Shown here piece by piece: positions 14,709 to 21,499 of a DNA stretch of 64,000 nt. Below the pieces are notes generated by a model. It did no database searches, was not told where the DNA came from, and saw only the letters and a program-made list of their open reading frames with translations. Numbering within the stretch: position 1 is the first letter of the stretch; each line of letters starts with the position of its first letter. The stretch comes from M269 sp964640795. GTDB lineage: Bacteria; Pseudomonadota; Gammaproteobacteria; Enterobacterales; Alteromonadaceae. The DNA lies in assembly GCA_964640795.1 (NCBI GenBank), contig CAZXIN010000020.1, positions 27,106 through 91,105 of the forward strand. Reading direction: 5' to 3'. The translations under genes were made by a program, and so were the position numbers.

Positions 14709-15041
14709 GCTCCTAGGCCACCAATTTGGTGTTTCCCTGCATTTAAGGCCAAATTTTTTTGCTAGACAATCAATGTCTTTGGCTTTACCAGTTATCTCAC
14801 CTTCACACCAATTGTCCCACTCAAATTTTAGCTTTGAGTTCTCTTTTACTAGCTTAACTTTACCGTGATCTATCCAAGCATCAAAACCATCGTATTCGTA
14901 TGTTTTTACCCAGCCTTCAAGAAGAAGAAACTCCAATATACGATTGAAGTCATCTGTTGGAATGTCTTGAATAATTTTCAACCCAAGTGTTTTGAATTTT
15001 AGATCTATAGTTTTTCTACCTAATGTGACTACAGGATTCAT
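14703..15041 (-). CDS. Hypothetical cassette protein
   Basis: The 112 residues are soluble, beta-rich and Trp-rich (VKTYEYDGFDAWIDHG, KFEWDNWCEGEI, RETPNWWPRST), with a short central helix (DDFNRILEFLLLEGW). No family recognised. Confidence 0.6.
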   Translation of the reverse strand: MNPVVTLGRKTIDLKFKTLGLKIIQDIPTDDFNRILEFLLLEGWVKTYEYDGFDAWIDHGKVKLVKENSKLKFEWDNWCEGEITGKAKDIDCLAKKFGLKCRETPNWWPRST

Positions 15042-15046
15042 TGAGC

Positions 15047-15116
15047 ACCTAACGCTTAAGCTAAACGGTTGTTACACGCACAGCGAGTGACTGTCCGGTT
15101 GAAATTTTTGTTAGGT
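15047..15116 (-). repeat. attC site of the 15111-15485 cassette
   Basis: Short 70-bp site with cores ACCTAAC (15047) and GTTAGGT (15110), arms AACGGTTGTTAC / GTGACTGTCCGGTT. Confidence 0.85.
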
Positions 15117-15485
15117 GCGGACACTAAATTCGAACTCCCCACCTTTAATAGTGACGTTACCAAATTCACCTGAGACAAGAAACTGCCCATTTTCCTTTTC
15201 TAATGTGTCAATATTGCCATAATCCTCTGAGCCGTCAGGCTCAATAATAGGTTTAACTTCATTGAGAGTTTTTAGGCCATAAATAGATTGGATATTTCGA
15301 AAGGAAACAAGCGCTTTCTTATAACATGTGTATTCGCCTTCTAATGGCTTTGAATAGTACTTAGATTCAGGCCAGAGACTAGCTTCTATTTCAATGACAA
15401 GTGAGTCACGATCTTGATACCAACTAAGAATAAAAGAATCATTTAGATCAACACCATTAAATTCATCCATGTCAGTCCAATTCAT
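15111..15485 (-). CDS. Hypothetical cassette protein
   Basis: The start at 15485 (MNWTDMDEF) is used because the upstream ATG 15521 lies inside an attC. The product is about 124 residues, a soluble beta-rich protein (SLVIEIEASLWPES, EYTCYKKALVSFRNIQ, VTIKGGEFEFSVRT). No family recognised; the layout is similar to immunity-like proteins built of strands. Confidence 0.6.
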   Translation of the reverse strand: MNWTDMDEFNGVDLNDSFILSWYQDRDSLVIEIEASLWPESKYYSKPLEGEYTCYKKALVSFRNIQSIYGLKTLNEVKPIIEPDGSEDYGNIDTLEKENGQFLVSGEFGNVTIKGGEFEFSVRT

Positions 15486-15494
15486 TTGATTAGC

Positions 15495-15601
15495 ACCTAA
15501 CGTTTCAAATAACCGGCGCAAACTTGCTGGCTAAAATCAAAAAGAGCCAGCGAGTTTGTGTCCGACCCTAACAAGGGTGAAGTTGATTTGCTTTGTTAGG
15601 T
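15495..15601 (-). repeat. attC site of the two-ORF cassette (15610-16150)
   Basis: Cores ACCTAAC (15495) and GTTAGGT (15595) flank arms CTTGCTGGCT / AGCCAGCGAG with the GACCCTAACAAGGGTGAAG tail. Confidence 0.9.
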
Positions 15602-15609
15602 TTTGGTGC

Positions 15610-15723
15610 TTAAGGCCTAGGAGGTGGGACGGGAGCATCTCTAACAGGGCGATCATTGTTTGGCCTTGGAGGTTGTTGCTTTTGTGGTGGAGGTGATACT
15701 GGTCTTTGTGGTTTTTGCGCCAT
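15610..15723 (-). CDS. 37-residue proline-rich peptide
   Basis: A short ORF with AAGGAG 7 bases before its ATG (15723). It encodes 37 residues, 14 of them Pro, starting MAQKPQRPVSPPP and ending APVPPPRP. It overlaps the 3' end of the membrane-protein gene by 71 bases in another frame, a layout that favours translational coupling. It lies just before the attC, as a genuine last gene of a cassette would. Proline-rich tails of this kind can bind SH3-like or ExbB/TonB-type partners; that is inference. Confidence 0.65.
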   Translation of the reverse strand: MAQKPQRPVSPPPQKQQPPRPNNDRPVRDAPVPPPRP

Positions 15724-16150
15724 CCGCTGTCTCCTTGGATAGGTTTATAAAAGAAAAAGTAAAAAGGCAGACTAATCCTATAGATAATAGAAATATACTT
15801 ACCGAATTTAAAGCATTCAATACTTTTGAAAAAAAGCCCCCAGGTGTTTCATCCTCGATTACACCCTGATCAACTTGATCTTGAGCCTTTCTATATGCTT
15901 TTAATCCCATGTGAAATGACCAAAGTATTAAGATCAAGCATATAGTAAGAGATGCCCAAGCAGAAATCAGTAACCAACCATGAAGCATTTTCCCTTCGCC
16001 AATTATATCTTTGATAAAAGTTATAGATAACCCTAACGCGCCGCCGGTAATGGTTAGCATAGTTTTATCAAAGTGCTCTGATAAGGTCTGCTCGGTATCT
16101 CTAAGCCAAGCCTTATATTCTGCATGTTTATTTTTGTTTTCGTTACTCAT
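15653..16150 (-). CDS. Membrane protein with four helices, hypothetical
   Basis: From ATG 16150 (MSNENKNK) the product is about 165 residues. A charged N-terminal region (YKAWLRDTEQTLSEHFDK) precedes the membrane segments TMLTITGGALGLSITFI, GWLLISAWASLTICLILIL and VSIFLLSIGLVCLFTFSF, and a Thr/Lys-rich tail follows. I recall similar membrane proteins paired with a small Pro-rich ORF but cannot name a family. Its tail codons overlap the Pro-rich peptide gene. Confidence 0.7.
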   Translation of the reverse strand: MSNENKNKHAEYKAWLRDTEQTLSEHFDKTMLTITGGALGLSITFIKDIIGEGKMLHGWLLISAWASLTICLILILWSFHMGLKAYRKAQDQVDQGVIEDETPGGFFSKVLNALNSVSIFLLSIGLVCLFTFSFINLSKETADGAKTTKTSITSTTKATTSKAKQ

Positions 16151-16172
16151 TTGCAATAACTCAACTATAAAA

Positions 16173-16265
16173 ACCTAACTACCCAACTAAACGGCAAAAA
16201 CTTGTTGGCTATAATGGCGAAGCCCAGCCAGCGAGTTTTTGTCCGTGTTGAGTTGCTTGTTATAA
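16173..16265 (-). repeat. attC site of the 16270-16584 cassette
   Basis: Cores ACCTAAC (16173) and GTTATAA (16259) flank arms ACTTGTTGGCT / AGCCAGCGAGT, ending GTTGAGTTGCTTGTTAT. Confidence 0.85.
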
Positions 16266-16269
16266 CTCA

Positions 16270-16584
16270 TTACTCCTTAAGCTCAACTAATGTGAGAGTA
16301 CAAAGCTCAGTATTTGTATCAAAATCATACGTGATACGGAGTAACTCCGTTTTTGACGACTTGGCCAATAATAATGCTGAATACGCAGCCTTTCCAGAAT
16401 CAGTATTAATGGCAGAGTAAATAATACCGAACTTACAAGCAGTGGAAAGCCCTTCTTTTACTGAAAAAAACGCACTATTTCCCTGAACACCTAAACGACC
16501 AACAGACTTATTTAAATCCTGATTTGCATCTGAAAGCGTTGGGGTTAAAAAGCTAAGGAATAAAGCTAATTTAAAGATTTTCAT
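16270..16584 (-). CDS. Small exported protein, paralogous cassette family
   Basis: ATG 16584 (MKIFKLALFLSFL) has GGAGG 6 bases upstream. The product is about 104 residues: a signal peptide to SDA, mature STACKFGIIYSAI, helix KAAYSALLLAKSSKTELLRI and a last Cys (TELCTLTLVEL). Typical member of the family; exported; function unknown. Confidence 0.75.
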   Translation of the reverse strand: MKIFKLALFLSFLTPTLSDANQDLNKSVGRLGVQGNSAFFSVKEGLSTACKFGIIYSAINTDSGKAAYSALLLAKSSKTELLRITYDFDTNTELCTLTLVELKE

Positions 16585-16605
16585 GATTTCCTCCATGAGT
16601 TATAA

Positions 16606-16707
16606 CTTCTAACATAAGCGGCAAATACTTGCTGGCTATAATGCGAAGCAGCCAGCGAGTATTTGTCCGAGTGAGCGACAGTGAACAACTTAATGTTTTT
16701 GTTATGC
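16606..16707 (-). repeat. attC site of the 16717-17049 cassette
   Basis: Long type, core CTTCTAAC and GTTATGC (16701-16707), arms ACTTGCTGGCT / AGCCAGCGAGT. Confidence 0.9.
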
Positions 16708-16716
16708 TCATGTGGT

Positions 16717-17049
16717 TTAAGGAAATTTAACATTTACAGCTTGAACTTCAGTACCCCAGCCGCCGTTTGGCGCACACTCTCCCCACGTTTCTAGCTTAAC
16801 CTCCTTCCCAGCAGTTGCCGCCGCTAACAAAGCTGAATAAGCTGCCTTAGAGGTATCATTTGCAACCCTTAACAGTAAAGTATTGGTATTACACATAGCT
16901 ACCTTATCCAATACAAAATAAACTTCGCCACTAATTATTGACCTTACTTGTACCACTTTTACCCAATCTGAAGCGATATTGCGTGCTTGTACAGAATGAC
17001 TTAACGTGAGGCTAAGTGCTAAAAATACTGAATATAATTGTTTTCTCAT
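16717..17049 (-). CDS. Small exported protein, paralogous cassette family
   Basis: ATG 17049 (MRKQLYSVFLALSL) is chosen with AAAGGA upstream; ATG 17055 is too close to it. The product is about 110 residues: a signal peptide to SVQA, mature VAMCNTNTLLLRV, helix KAAYSALLAAATAGKEVKLE and a final Cys (GECAPNGGWG). The motif order is the clearest of all the family members. Confidence 0.75.
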   Translation of the reverse strand: MRKQLYSVFLALSLTLSHSVQARNIASDWVKVVQVRSIISGEVYFVLDKVAMCNTNTLLLRVANDTSKAAYSALLAAATAGKEVKLETWGECAPNGGWGTEVQAVNVKFP

Positions 17050-17078
17050 TTTCATTCCTTTGTTTAACAATTTGCAGA

Positions 17079-17184
17079 GCATAACGTTTCAAATAACCGG
17101 CACAAACTTGCTGGCTAAAATTAAAAAAGGCCAGCGAGTTTGTGTCCGCCCCCACCGGGGTGAAGTTAATTTGCCTTGTTATAT
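17079..17184 (-). repeat. attC site of the 17185-17505 cassette
   Basis: Cores GCATAAC (17079) and GTTATAT (17178) flank arms CTTGCTGGCT / GGCCAGCGAG with a CCCCCACCGGGGTGAAG tail. Confidence 0.9.
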
Positions 17185-17505
17185 TCATTTTACCAATGTA
17201 AGAGAGTCAACCCTACACAATTCATCTCGCACAGAAATAACAAGAGACTTATCGGTTGCTATTGAAGCCAATACTATGCTTTTTATTGTATTTATGCCTA
17301 CATCGGTTAAGCCATATTGCCCTAGTTCAACTTTATAAGGTGTTTGGTGAGAACCACACTCACCTGTCTTTGACGTTAACCAAAAATAAACATTTCCATT
17401 TGGCAGTGCCTGAATCCTATCGACTTTGGACGAAACCCAATCTGCTGATGAAGTAAAAGAAATGCTTGTTAAGATAGTTCCTAAATAGAATAACCACTTT
17501 TTCAT
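17185..17505 (-). CDS. Small exported protein, diverged family member
   Basis: The 106-residue precursor has a signal peptide (MKKWLFYLGTILTSISFTSSA), GNVYFWLTSKTGECG, then NTIKSIVLASIATDKSLVISV and DELCRVDSL. The helix and both Cys align with the family but the ALLAA core has become SIVLASIA. Exported; function unknown. Confidence 0.7.
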   Translation of the reverse strand: MKKWLFYLGTILTSISFTSSADWVSSKVDRIQALPNGNVYFWLTSKTGECGSHQTPYKVELGQYGLTDVGINTIKSIVLASIATDKSLVISVRDELCRVDSLTLVK

Positions 17506-17530
17506 ATTAACTCCTTGTAAAGATCAATGA

Positions 17531-17638
17531 ATATAACTTTTAGCATAAGGGGCGCATACTCGTTGGCTATAATGCGAAGCAGCCAGCGAGTATGTGTCCC
17601 AGTGAGCGATAGCGAACGATTTAATGCTTTTGTTATGT
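17531..17638 (-). repeat. attC site of the 17645-17974 cassette
   Basis: Left core ATATAAC (with an inner CTTTTAGC where others read AAC), right core GTTATGT (17632-17638), arms ACTCGTTGGCT / AGCCAGCGAGTA. Confidence 0.85.
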
Positions 17639-17644
17639 GCCATG

Positions 17645-17974
17645 TCACGATAGAAACACAAAGTAAATAATTGAAAATAAGTAAACATAAGTCGCGAACT
17701 TAAAGTGCTTGATACTAGAAACAATTTCTTCATGCAGTTTCTCTGCTTTAATATCCCCTTCAACCCAGTCTGGAACATTTTTATGCTTCCCAAAAGACAG
17801 TTTTAATGAGGCGAAAACAGAACAGCCTTTAGGTATATAGAACATTCCACGATGGCCTCCATCAGCCAGCCACCAATCGTAATATTCATCATGTTGATAG
17901 ATGAGTAGAGCATCCATCTTTTTCCCGATCCGAATAGTAATGCCTAAGTAAACAATAAATATTAGTAAAAGCAT
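17645..17974 (-). CDS. Cassette membrane-anchored protein, hypothetical
   Basis: The 109-residue product has an N-terminal hydrophobic segment (MLLLIFIVYLGITIRIG), a hydrophilic middle with YYDWWLADGGHRGMFYIPKG, and a C-terminal membrane segment (FATYVYLFSIIYFVFLS). No family recognised. Confidence 0.6.
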   Translation of the reverse strand: MLLLIFIVYLGITIRIGKKMDALLIYQHDEYYDWWLADGGHRGMFYIPKGCSVFASLKLSFGKHKNVPDWVEGDIKAEKLHEEIVSSIKHFKFATYVYLFSIIYFVFLS

Positions 17975-17990
17975 TCAAACACTCTTTGGC

Positions 17991-18083
17991 ACATAACGGC
18001 TTAAGCTAACCGGCAAAAGCTCATTGGCTATAGTCGCGGAGCGCAGCCAATGAGTTTTTGTCCGGTTGAGATTTTTGTTAGGC
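17991..18083 (-). repeat. attC site of the 18093-18428 cassette
   Basis: Cores ACATAAC (17991) and GTTAGGC (18077) flank arms CTCATTGGCTA / AGCCAATGAG, ending CGGTTGAGATTTTTGTTAG. Confidence 0.9.
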
Positions 18084-18092
18084 TCGATATAG

Positions 18093-18428
18093 CTAAAGCC
18101 TCTTTACCTTAAACAGCAAATGTACCAAACCACCCAATAAATAATAAAGTACCATGTTAAGGAAAACTCCAGAAAACCAAATGTAAATAACATACCAAAT
18201 ATGGTGTTCACTGCCCCCTAATGCCAGTAAAACAATTGCACTGGGCCAATGAAATAATACAAATTCGTCCGAAAGAAGGGAATGAGGTAAAAACAAAACG
18301 CACAAAGGCATTACTAAAGATGCCAAAAGCCACTTGATTAAGAAGCGCTTGGTTTTAACTTCAGACTTGAACCAAGTAATCGAAAATAAACAAAGAAACA
18401 GCAGAAATACGACAACCTCAATAAGCAT
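18093..18428 (-). CDS. Cassette membrane protein, hypothetical
   Basis: From ATG 18428 (MLIEVVVFLLFL) the product is 111 residues with four predicted membrane segments, including WLLASLVMPLCVLFL and VFLNMVLYYLLGGLVHLLF. A TTG one codon earlier is possible. No family recognised. Confidence 0.6.
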   Translation of the reverse strand: MLIEVVVFLLFLCLFSITWFKSEVKTKRFLIKWLLASLVMPLCVLFLPHSLLSDEFVLFHWPSAIVLLALGGSEHHIWYVIYIWFSGVFLNMVLYYLLGGLVHLLFKVKRL

Positions 18429-18434
18429 CAAAGA

Positions 18435-18542
18435 GCCTAACTTTTAGCATAAGTGGCAATTACTCGATGGCTATAATGCGAAGCAGCCAGCGAGTAATTG
18501 TCCCAGTGAGTGACAGCGAACGCCTTAATGCTTTTGTTATAC
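18435..18542 (-). repeat. attC site of the 18549-18956 cassette
   Basis: Cores GCCTAAC (18435) and GTTATAC (18536) flank arms ACTCGATGGCT / AGCCAGCGAGTA, tail GAGTGACAGCGAAC. Confidence 0.9.
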
Positions 18543-18548
18543 GCACGT

Positions 18549-18956
18549 TTACCCATGAGCTTTCTTTTTATCGTACATTTTAGAGGCACCCAAAGCGGCC
18601 CCAAGAGGAAATGGAGATGCCGCTAGCATATGATAAACATACTCTTTTTCTGTCATAAAAACTGCATTAAATACAGAAATTACAAAAGCCAGCACACCAA
18701 AGGTAAAACAAAAATATACGAAAAACTTATATATTAATAAACTACAACTCTTGTTTATTGCCTGTACATAAAGCACAGCCATAACCATTGGCCGAGCCAT
18801 AAAGAACATGAAGAGAGTCATTAACGGTATTGAGATAGCAAATTCAATTGCTTGAAACGCTATCCCATAACTAAGTGAAATAAGTGACCAAACAATCACA
18901 AATATGACAGCCCATCTATCAACAAGAGCCATGAAGCTTGGTTTTTCCTGAGTCAA
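18549..18956 (-). CDS. Cassette membrane protein, likely TTG start
   Basis: TTG 18956 has AAAGGA 7 bases upstream; the ATG 19067 reading would pass through a whole attC, and ATG 18932 (MALVDRW) is a later alternative. The product is about 135 residues with four predicted membrane segments (AVIFVIVWSLISLSYGIAF, AISIPLMTLFMFFMA, FVYFCFTFGVLAFVISVF and a weak last one). Function unknown. Confidence 0.6.
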   Translation of the reverse strand: MTQEKPSFMALVDRWAVIFVIVWSLISLSYGIAFQAIEFAISIPLMTLFMFFMARPMVMAVLYVQAINKSCSLLIYKFFVYFCFTFGVLAFVISVFNAVFMTEKEYVYHMLAASPFPLGAALGASKMYDKKKAHG

Positions 18957-18976
18957 CTGATATTCCTTTTCAGTGC

Positions 18977-19065
18977 GTATAACTTTTAACATAAGGGGCG
19001 CAAATTCGCTGGCTATAATGCGAAGCAGCCAGCGAGTATGGTTCCGGTTAAGCTTTTTGTTATAC
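18977..19065 (-). repeat. attC site of the 19070-19390 cassette
   Basis: Cores GTATAAC (18977) and GTTATAC (19059) flank arms ATTCGCTGGCT / AGCCAGCGAGT, ending CGGTTAAGCTTTTTGTTAT. Confidence 0.9.
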
Positions 19066-19069
19066 ATTG

Positions 19070-19390
19070 CTACCTAAAACGAACATACCTTAACTGAACA
19101 TTGTTGTGATCGTCGGTACATGTTTTTGTATTATCGACAAACTCTAAAGTAACTTCTTTTCCGGCCATATAAGCTGCAATTAGCATTGAAAACTGTCTGT
19201 CGTGCATTTTACTCTGAGCATCACCTCCAAACCCTACAGTAGCAAATCCATTCATGCCTTCAATTCTAACACTTGTACCTTCGCTTGAAGCCCTAGTAAC
19301 TAAGTCTATAATCTTTCCATTGCAATAATGAAAACCTGCCGCAAAAGACGAGCTTGATAAAAACAATAATAAAACTAAAGAGTATTTCAT
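19070..19390 (-). CDS. Small exported protein, paralogous cassette family
   Basis: ATG 19390 (MKYSLVLLLFLSSS) has AAGGAAG 3 bases upstream. The product is 106 residues: a signal peptide to SSFA, a mature Cys near the start (FHYCNGKI), helix RQFSMLIAAYMAGKEVTLEF and a last Cys (TKTCTDDHNN). Exported; function unknown. Confidence 0.75.
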   Translation of the reverse strand: MKYSLVLLLFLSSSSFAAGFHYCNGKIIDLVTRASSEGTSVRIEGMNGFATVGFGGDAQSKMHDRQFSMLIAAYMAGKEVTLEFVDNTKTCTDDHNNVQLRYVRFR

Positions 19391-19403
19391 AATCTTCCTT
19401 AAT

Positions 19404-19500
19404 GTATAACGTCCCAATAAACGGCAAATGCCGTTGGCTACACTGGCGAGGGACGAGCTAGAGCCAGCGAGTATTTGTCCGATTAATTGGCTTGTTATAT
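19404..19500 (-). repeat. attC site of the 19506-19862 cassette
   Basis: Cores GTATAAC (19404) and GTTATAT (19494) flank arms TGCCGTTGGCTA / AGCCAGCGAGTA with a GCGAGGGACGAGC centre. Confidence 0.85.
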
Positions 19501-19505
19501 GACTA

Positions 19506-19862
19506 CTATGCTGCCAATCTTATGGCTAACAATAACACATTGAAAATACCATAGAATGAGTTTCCTGCTGGTAAAACTAAAGAGACCTTCCGTCCATCTA
19601 AAAGCTCAATAGATAATTTGGTACGCTCCTTTTTGGAAATTTGCTCACGCTCTTCCCCATAAGCAATATCTTTTATCTCCCTGAAGGCAAGCCTAGTCTC
19701 ATAGATGTAAAGACCACTAGAATCAATCTTTATGCCATGAGAATCTATTACTAGTATATGTTTGGATTCTTCGTCAAGTACCTGTACTGAGTCATTTGGA
19801 AAGTCGTACTTTTCAGATTGTTTTCGAATTCTTCTGGCAATAAAGTCTTCACTTTTACTCAT
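19506..19862 (-). CDS. Hypothetical PH-like cassette protein
   Basis: The 118-residue product is soluble: basic N-terminus, then a run of strands (KHILVIDSHGIKIDSSGLYIYETRLAFREI, RTKLSIELLDGRKVSLVLP) and a hydrophobic last helix (FYGIFNVLLLAIRLAA). The strand order suggests a PH-like barrel; this is inference. Confidence 0.6.
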   Translation of the reverse strand: MSKSEDFIARRIRKQSEKYDFPNDSVQVLDEESKHILVIDSHGIKIDSSGLYIYETRLAFREIKDIAYGEEREQISKKERTKLSIELLDGRKVSLVLPAGNSFYGIFNVLLLAIRLAA

Positions 19863-19877
19863 GTTGCTGCCCGAGTC

Positions 19878-19972
19878 ATATAACGTTTCAACTAAACAGC
19901 AGATACTTGTTGGCTATACTAGCGCAAAGCGCCAGCCAACAAGTAGGCGTCTGGTTGAGTTGTTTGTTAGGC
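19878..19972 (-). repeat. attC site of the first cassette
   Basis: Cores ATATAAC (19878) and GTTAGGC (19966) flank arms ACTTGTTGGCTA / AGCCAACAAGT. It closes the cassette next to attI. Confidence 0.9.
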
Positions 19973-20305
19973 AATCCAACCTCCGAGCTCACCAACAACT
20001 AACCCAAAGCAGAGCGCAATAACCAGTTGTGTGCGCTTGATGGCTTTGCGATGAAACTTTGGCAATAAAATTAATGAAATACAAAGTACTTCTGCAGGAA
20101 GAACCCAAGTATAACTACCTGAAGCCATTAAAGGACCAGCCCTGAAAAAAGTAATATTTGGCCAAAGTTTCCAAAAGCCTAACATGATAGCTAACGTTAC
20201 CCCTGATACCAGAGTGTAAGAGCTCAAAGGCCGCTTATATCGTAGTTTATAAAAGCCGACCGCCATAAAAATGGGTATCAGTGTAAATGAGATTCCTTTA
20301 ATCAT
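19967..20305 (-). CDS. First cassette gene (attI-proximal), membrane protein
   Basis: The 112-residue product has four predicted membrane segments (ISFTLIPIFMAVGFYKL, TLVSGVTLAIMLGFW, WVLPAEVLCISLILLP and LVIALCFGLVVGEL). The ATG at 20305 lies 4 bases from the attI GTTAGGC point, so its ribosome site comes from attI itself (AGGCG). As the first cassette it is the most recently inserted or the best expressed one. No family recognised. Confidence 0.65.
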   Translation of the reverse strand: MIKGISFTLIPIFMAVGFYKLRYKRPLSSYTLVSGVTLAIMLGFWKLWPNITFFRAGPLMASGSYTWVLPAEVLCISLILLPKFHRKAIKRTQLVIALCFGLVVGELGGWIA

Positions 20306-20309
20306 TGGC

Positions 20310-20375
20310 GCCTAACAATATTAATAGACAGAAAATTTCCGTGTTTAAACACTGAATAATTCCGTGTTTCTACTC
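20310..20375 (-). other. attI: attI recombination site
   Basis: The array ends at GCCTAAC (20310-20316), the junction of the first cassette with a non-attC flank. TTCCGTGTTT occurs at 20337-20346 and 20360-20369, 23 bases apart, which fits the direct repeats that bind IntI in attI sites. The exact attI limits are an inference. Confidence 0.7.
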
Positions 20376-20453
20376 AATACACTTCTACCACAAGCCATAA
20401 ACATTTGACCAGACTCTTTTTTATTTTTCTTAGCTTAACTTAAGTGATAAAAA

Positions 20454-20468
20454 GCGGAAAATTTCCGC
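20454..20468. other. 15-bp perfect palindrome upstream of intI
   Basis: GCGGAAAATTTCCGC pairs fully around a central A. It shares AAAATTTCCG with the attI repeat at 20332-20341 and precedes the intI promoter. Could be a regulator site or an accessory IntI site. Confidence 0.55.
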
Positions 20469-20472
20469 AATC

Positions 20473-20501
20473 TTGCAAATAAGTGGAATTTCACATATAA
20501 C
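20473..20501 (+). promoter_or_regulatory. Predicted intI promoter
   Basis: TTGCAA (20473-20478), a 17-base spacer and TATAAC (20496-20501) form a good sigma-70 pair just upstream of the LexA box. Confidence 0.65.
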
Positions 20502-20516
20502 TGTATATAAACACAG
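20501..20516 (+). promoter_or_regulatory. LexA box over the intI promoter
   Basis: CTGTATATAAACACAG fits the gammaproteobacterial LexA consensus CTG-N10-CAG with only small deviation from the centre. It abuts the -10 hexamer and covers the expected start, so intI should be SOS-controlled, as known for other integron integrases. Confidence 0.85.
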
Positions 20517-20536
20517 TAACATAAGGACATGAATAG

Positions 20537-21457
20537 ATGAAGTCACCTTTTCTTAATATAATACGAGAAGACATGTATCAACGCAGGTATTCGAAGCGGA
20601 CAATAGAGAGCTATCTCAAATGGATTTCTAGTTTTATTCATTTCAACCACAAAAAACATCCTTCTCTTATGCACGATGTCGAGGTTGAAGCATTCTTGAA
20701 CCATTTAGTCTGCGAGCTTGATGTTTCTGCTAATACACAAGCCAGTGCTTTGAACGCATTGGCTTTTTTATATCGCGATATTATTCATAAACCTATTAAT
20801 AAGAAACTCAATTTTGTCAAAAGCAATAGGAAACAGAAGCTACCAGTTGTTTTGACTCAATCAGAAGTAAAATCATTATTGAGTCATGTGACTGCCAATC
20901 ACAAACTGCCAGTATCACTGCTATATGGCAGCGGTTTGCGTCTCATGGAATGTTTAAGGTTAAGAGTTCAAGACATTGATTTTGAATACAAGTCTATACG
21001 CATATGGAATGCCAAAGGTGGTAAGCATCGTGTCGTGACATTGGCAGAGACCTTAATAACGTCTTTGCATCAACAAGTTGAATGCGTAAAATCACTCCTT
21101 AAATCAGATGTCGAAAATCCGGAATTTTCAGGTGTATGGTTGCCGCATAGATTAAGGATAAAATATCAATCTGCTAACAAGTCGATACCGTGGCAGTATC
21201 TATTTCCTTCCGGCCGTTTATCAACAGATCCCGAATCTAAACTTATTAGGCGACATCACATAGATGAATCGTCTATACAAAAGGCGATCAAGCTAGCCGT
21301 TAAAAAAGCACAAATAGAAAAACAGGTATCACCTCATACATTGCGTCATTCATTCGCCACCCACCTATTGCAATCAGGCGCAGATATTAGGACGGTACAA
21401 GATCAGTTGGGCCATGCCGATTTGCGTACGACTCAGATTTACACACACATACTTTAA
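20537..21457 (+). CDS. intI: Integron integrase IntI with a premature C-terminal stop
   Basis: This 306-residue tyrosine recombinase moves cassettes at attI and attC. The catalytic set is visible: R135 (GSGLRLMECLRLR), K160, H267 and R270 (HTLRHSF), H293 (LGHADLRT), and Y302 (QIYTH). The IntI-specific insertion (about 198-245, WLPHRLRIKYQSANKSIPW, FPSGRLSTDP, RRHHIDESS) is present. The ATG 20537 has AAGGA 9 bases upstream. After YTHIL a TAA (21455-21457) is followed in frame by RGGNSVISPLSHL and a TAA at 21497-21499, the usual IntI ending. The protein thus lacks about 13 residues, probably by one nonsense mutation; activity may be reduced. Divergent from the cassette genes. Confidence 0.95.
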   Translation: MKSPFLNIIREDMYQRRYSKRTIESYLKWISSFIHFNHKKHPSLMHDVEVEAFLNHLVCELDVSANTQASALNALAFLYRDIIHKPINKKLNFVKSNRKQKLPVVLTQSEVKSLLSHVTANHKLPVSLLYGSGLRLMECLRLRVQDIDFEYKSIRIWNAKGGKHRVVTLAETLITSLHQQVECVKSLLKSDVENPEFSGVWLPHRLRIKYQSANKSIPWQYLFPSGRLSTDPESKLIRRHHIDESSIQKAIKLAVKKAQIEKQVSPHTLRHSFATHLLQSGADIRTVQDQLGHADLRTTQIYTHIL

Positions 21458-21499
21458 CGAGGCGGCAACAGCGTAATAAGTCCGTTATCACACTTATAA

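Noticed and set aside
17524..17793. Minus-strand ORF with IKSFAIAHWD
   Set aside because: It is a translated attC in the wrong frame; the cassette gene is 17645-17974.
516..19972. Regularly spaced repeats as a possible CRISPR array
   Set aside because: Spacing is 300-700 bases, each repeat is a hairpin with RYYYAAC/GTTRRRY ends, and genes lie between: attC sites, not CRISPR.
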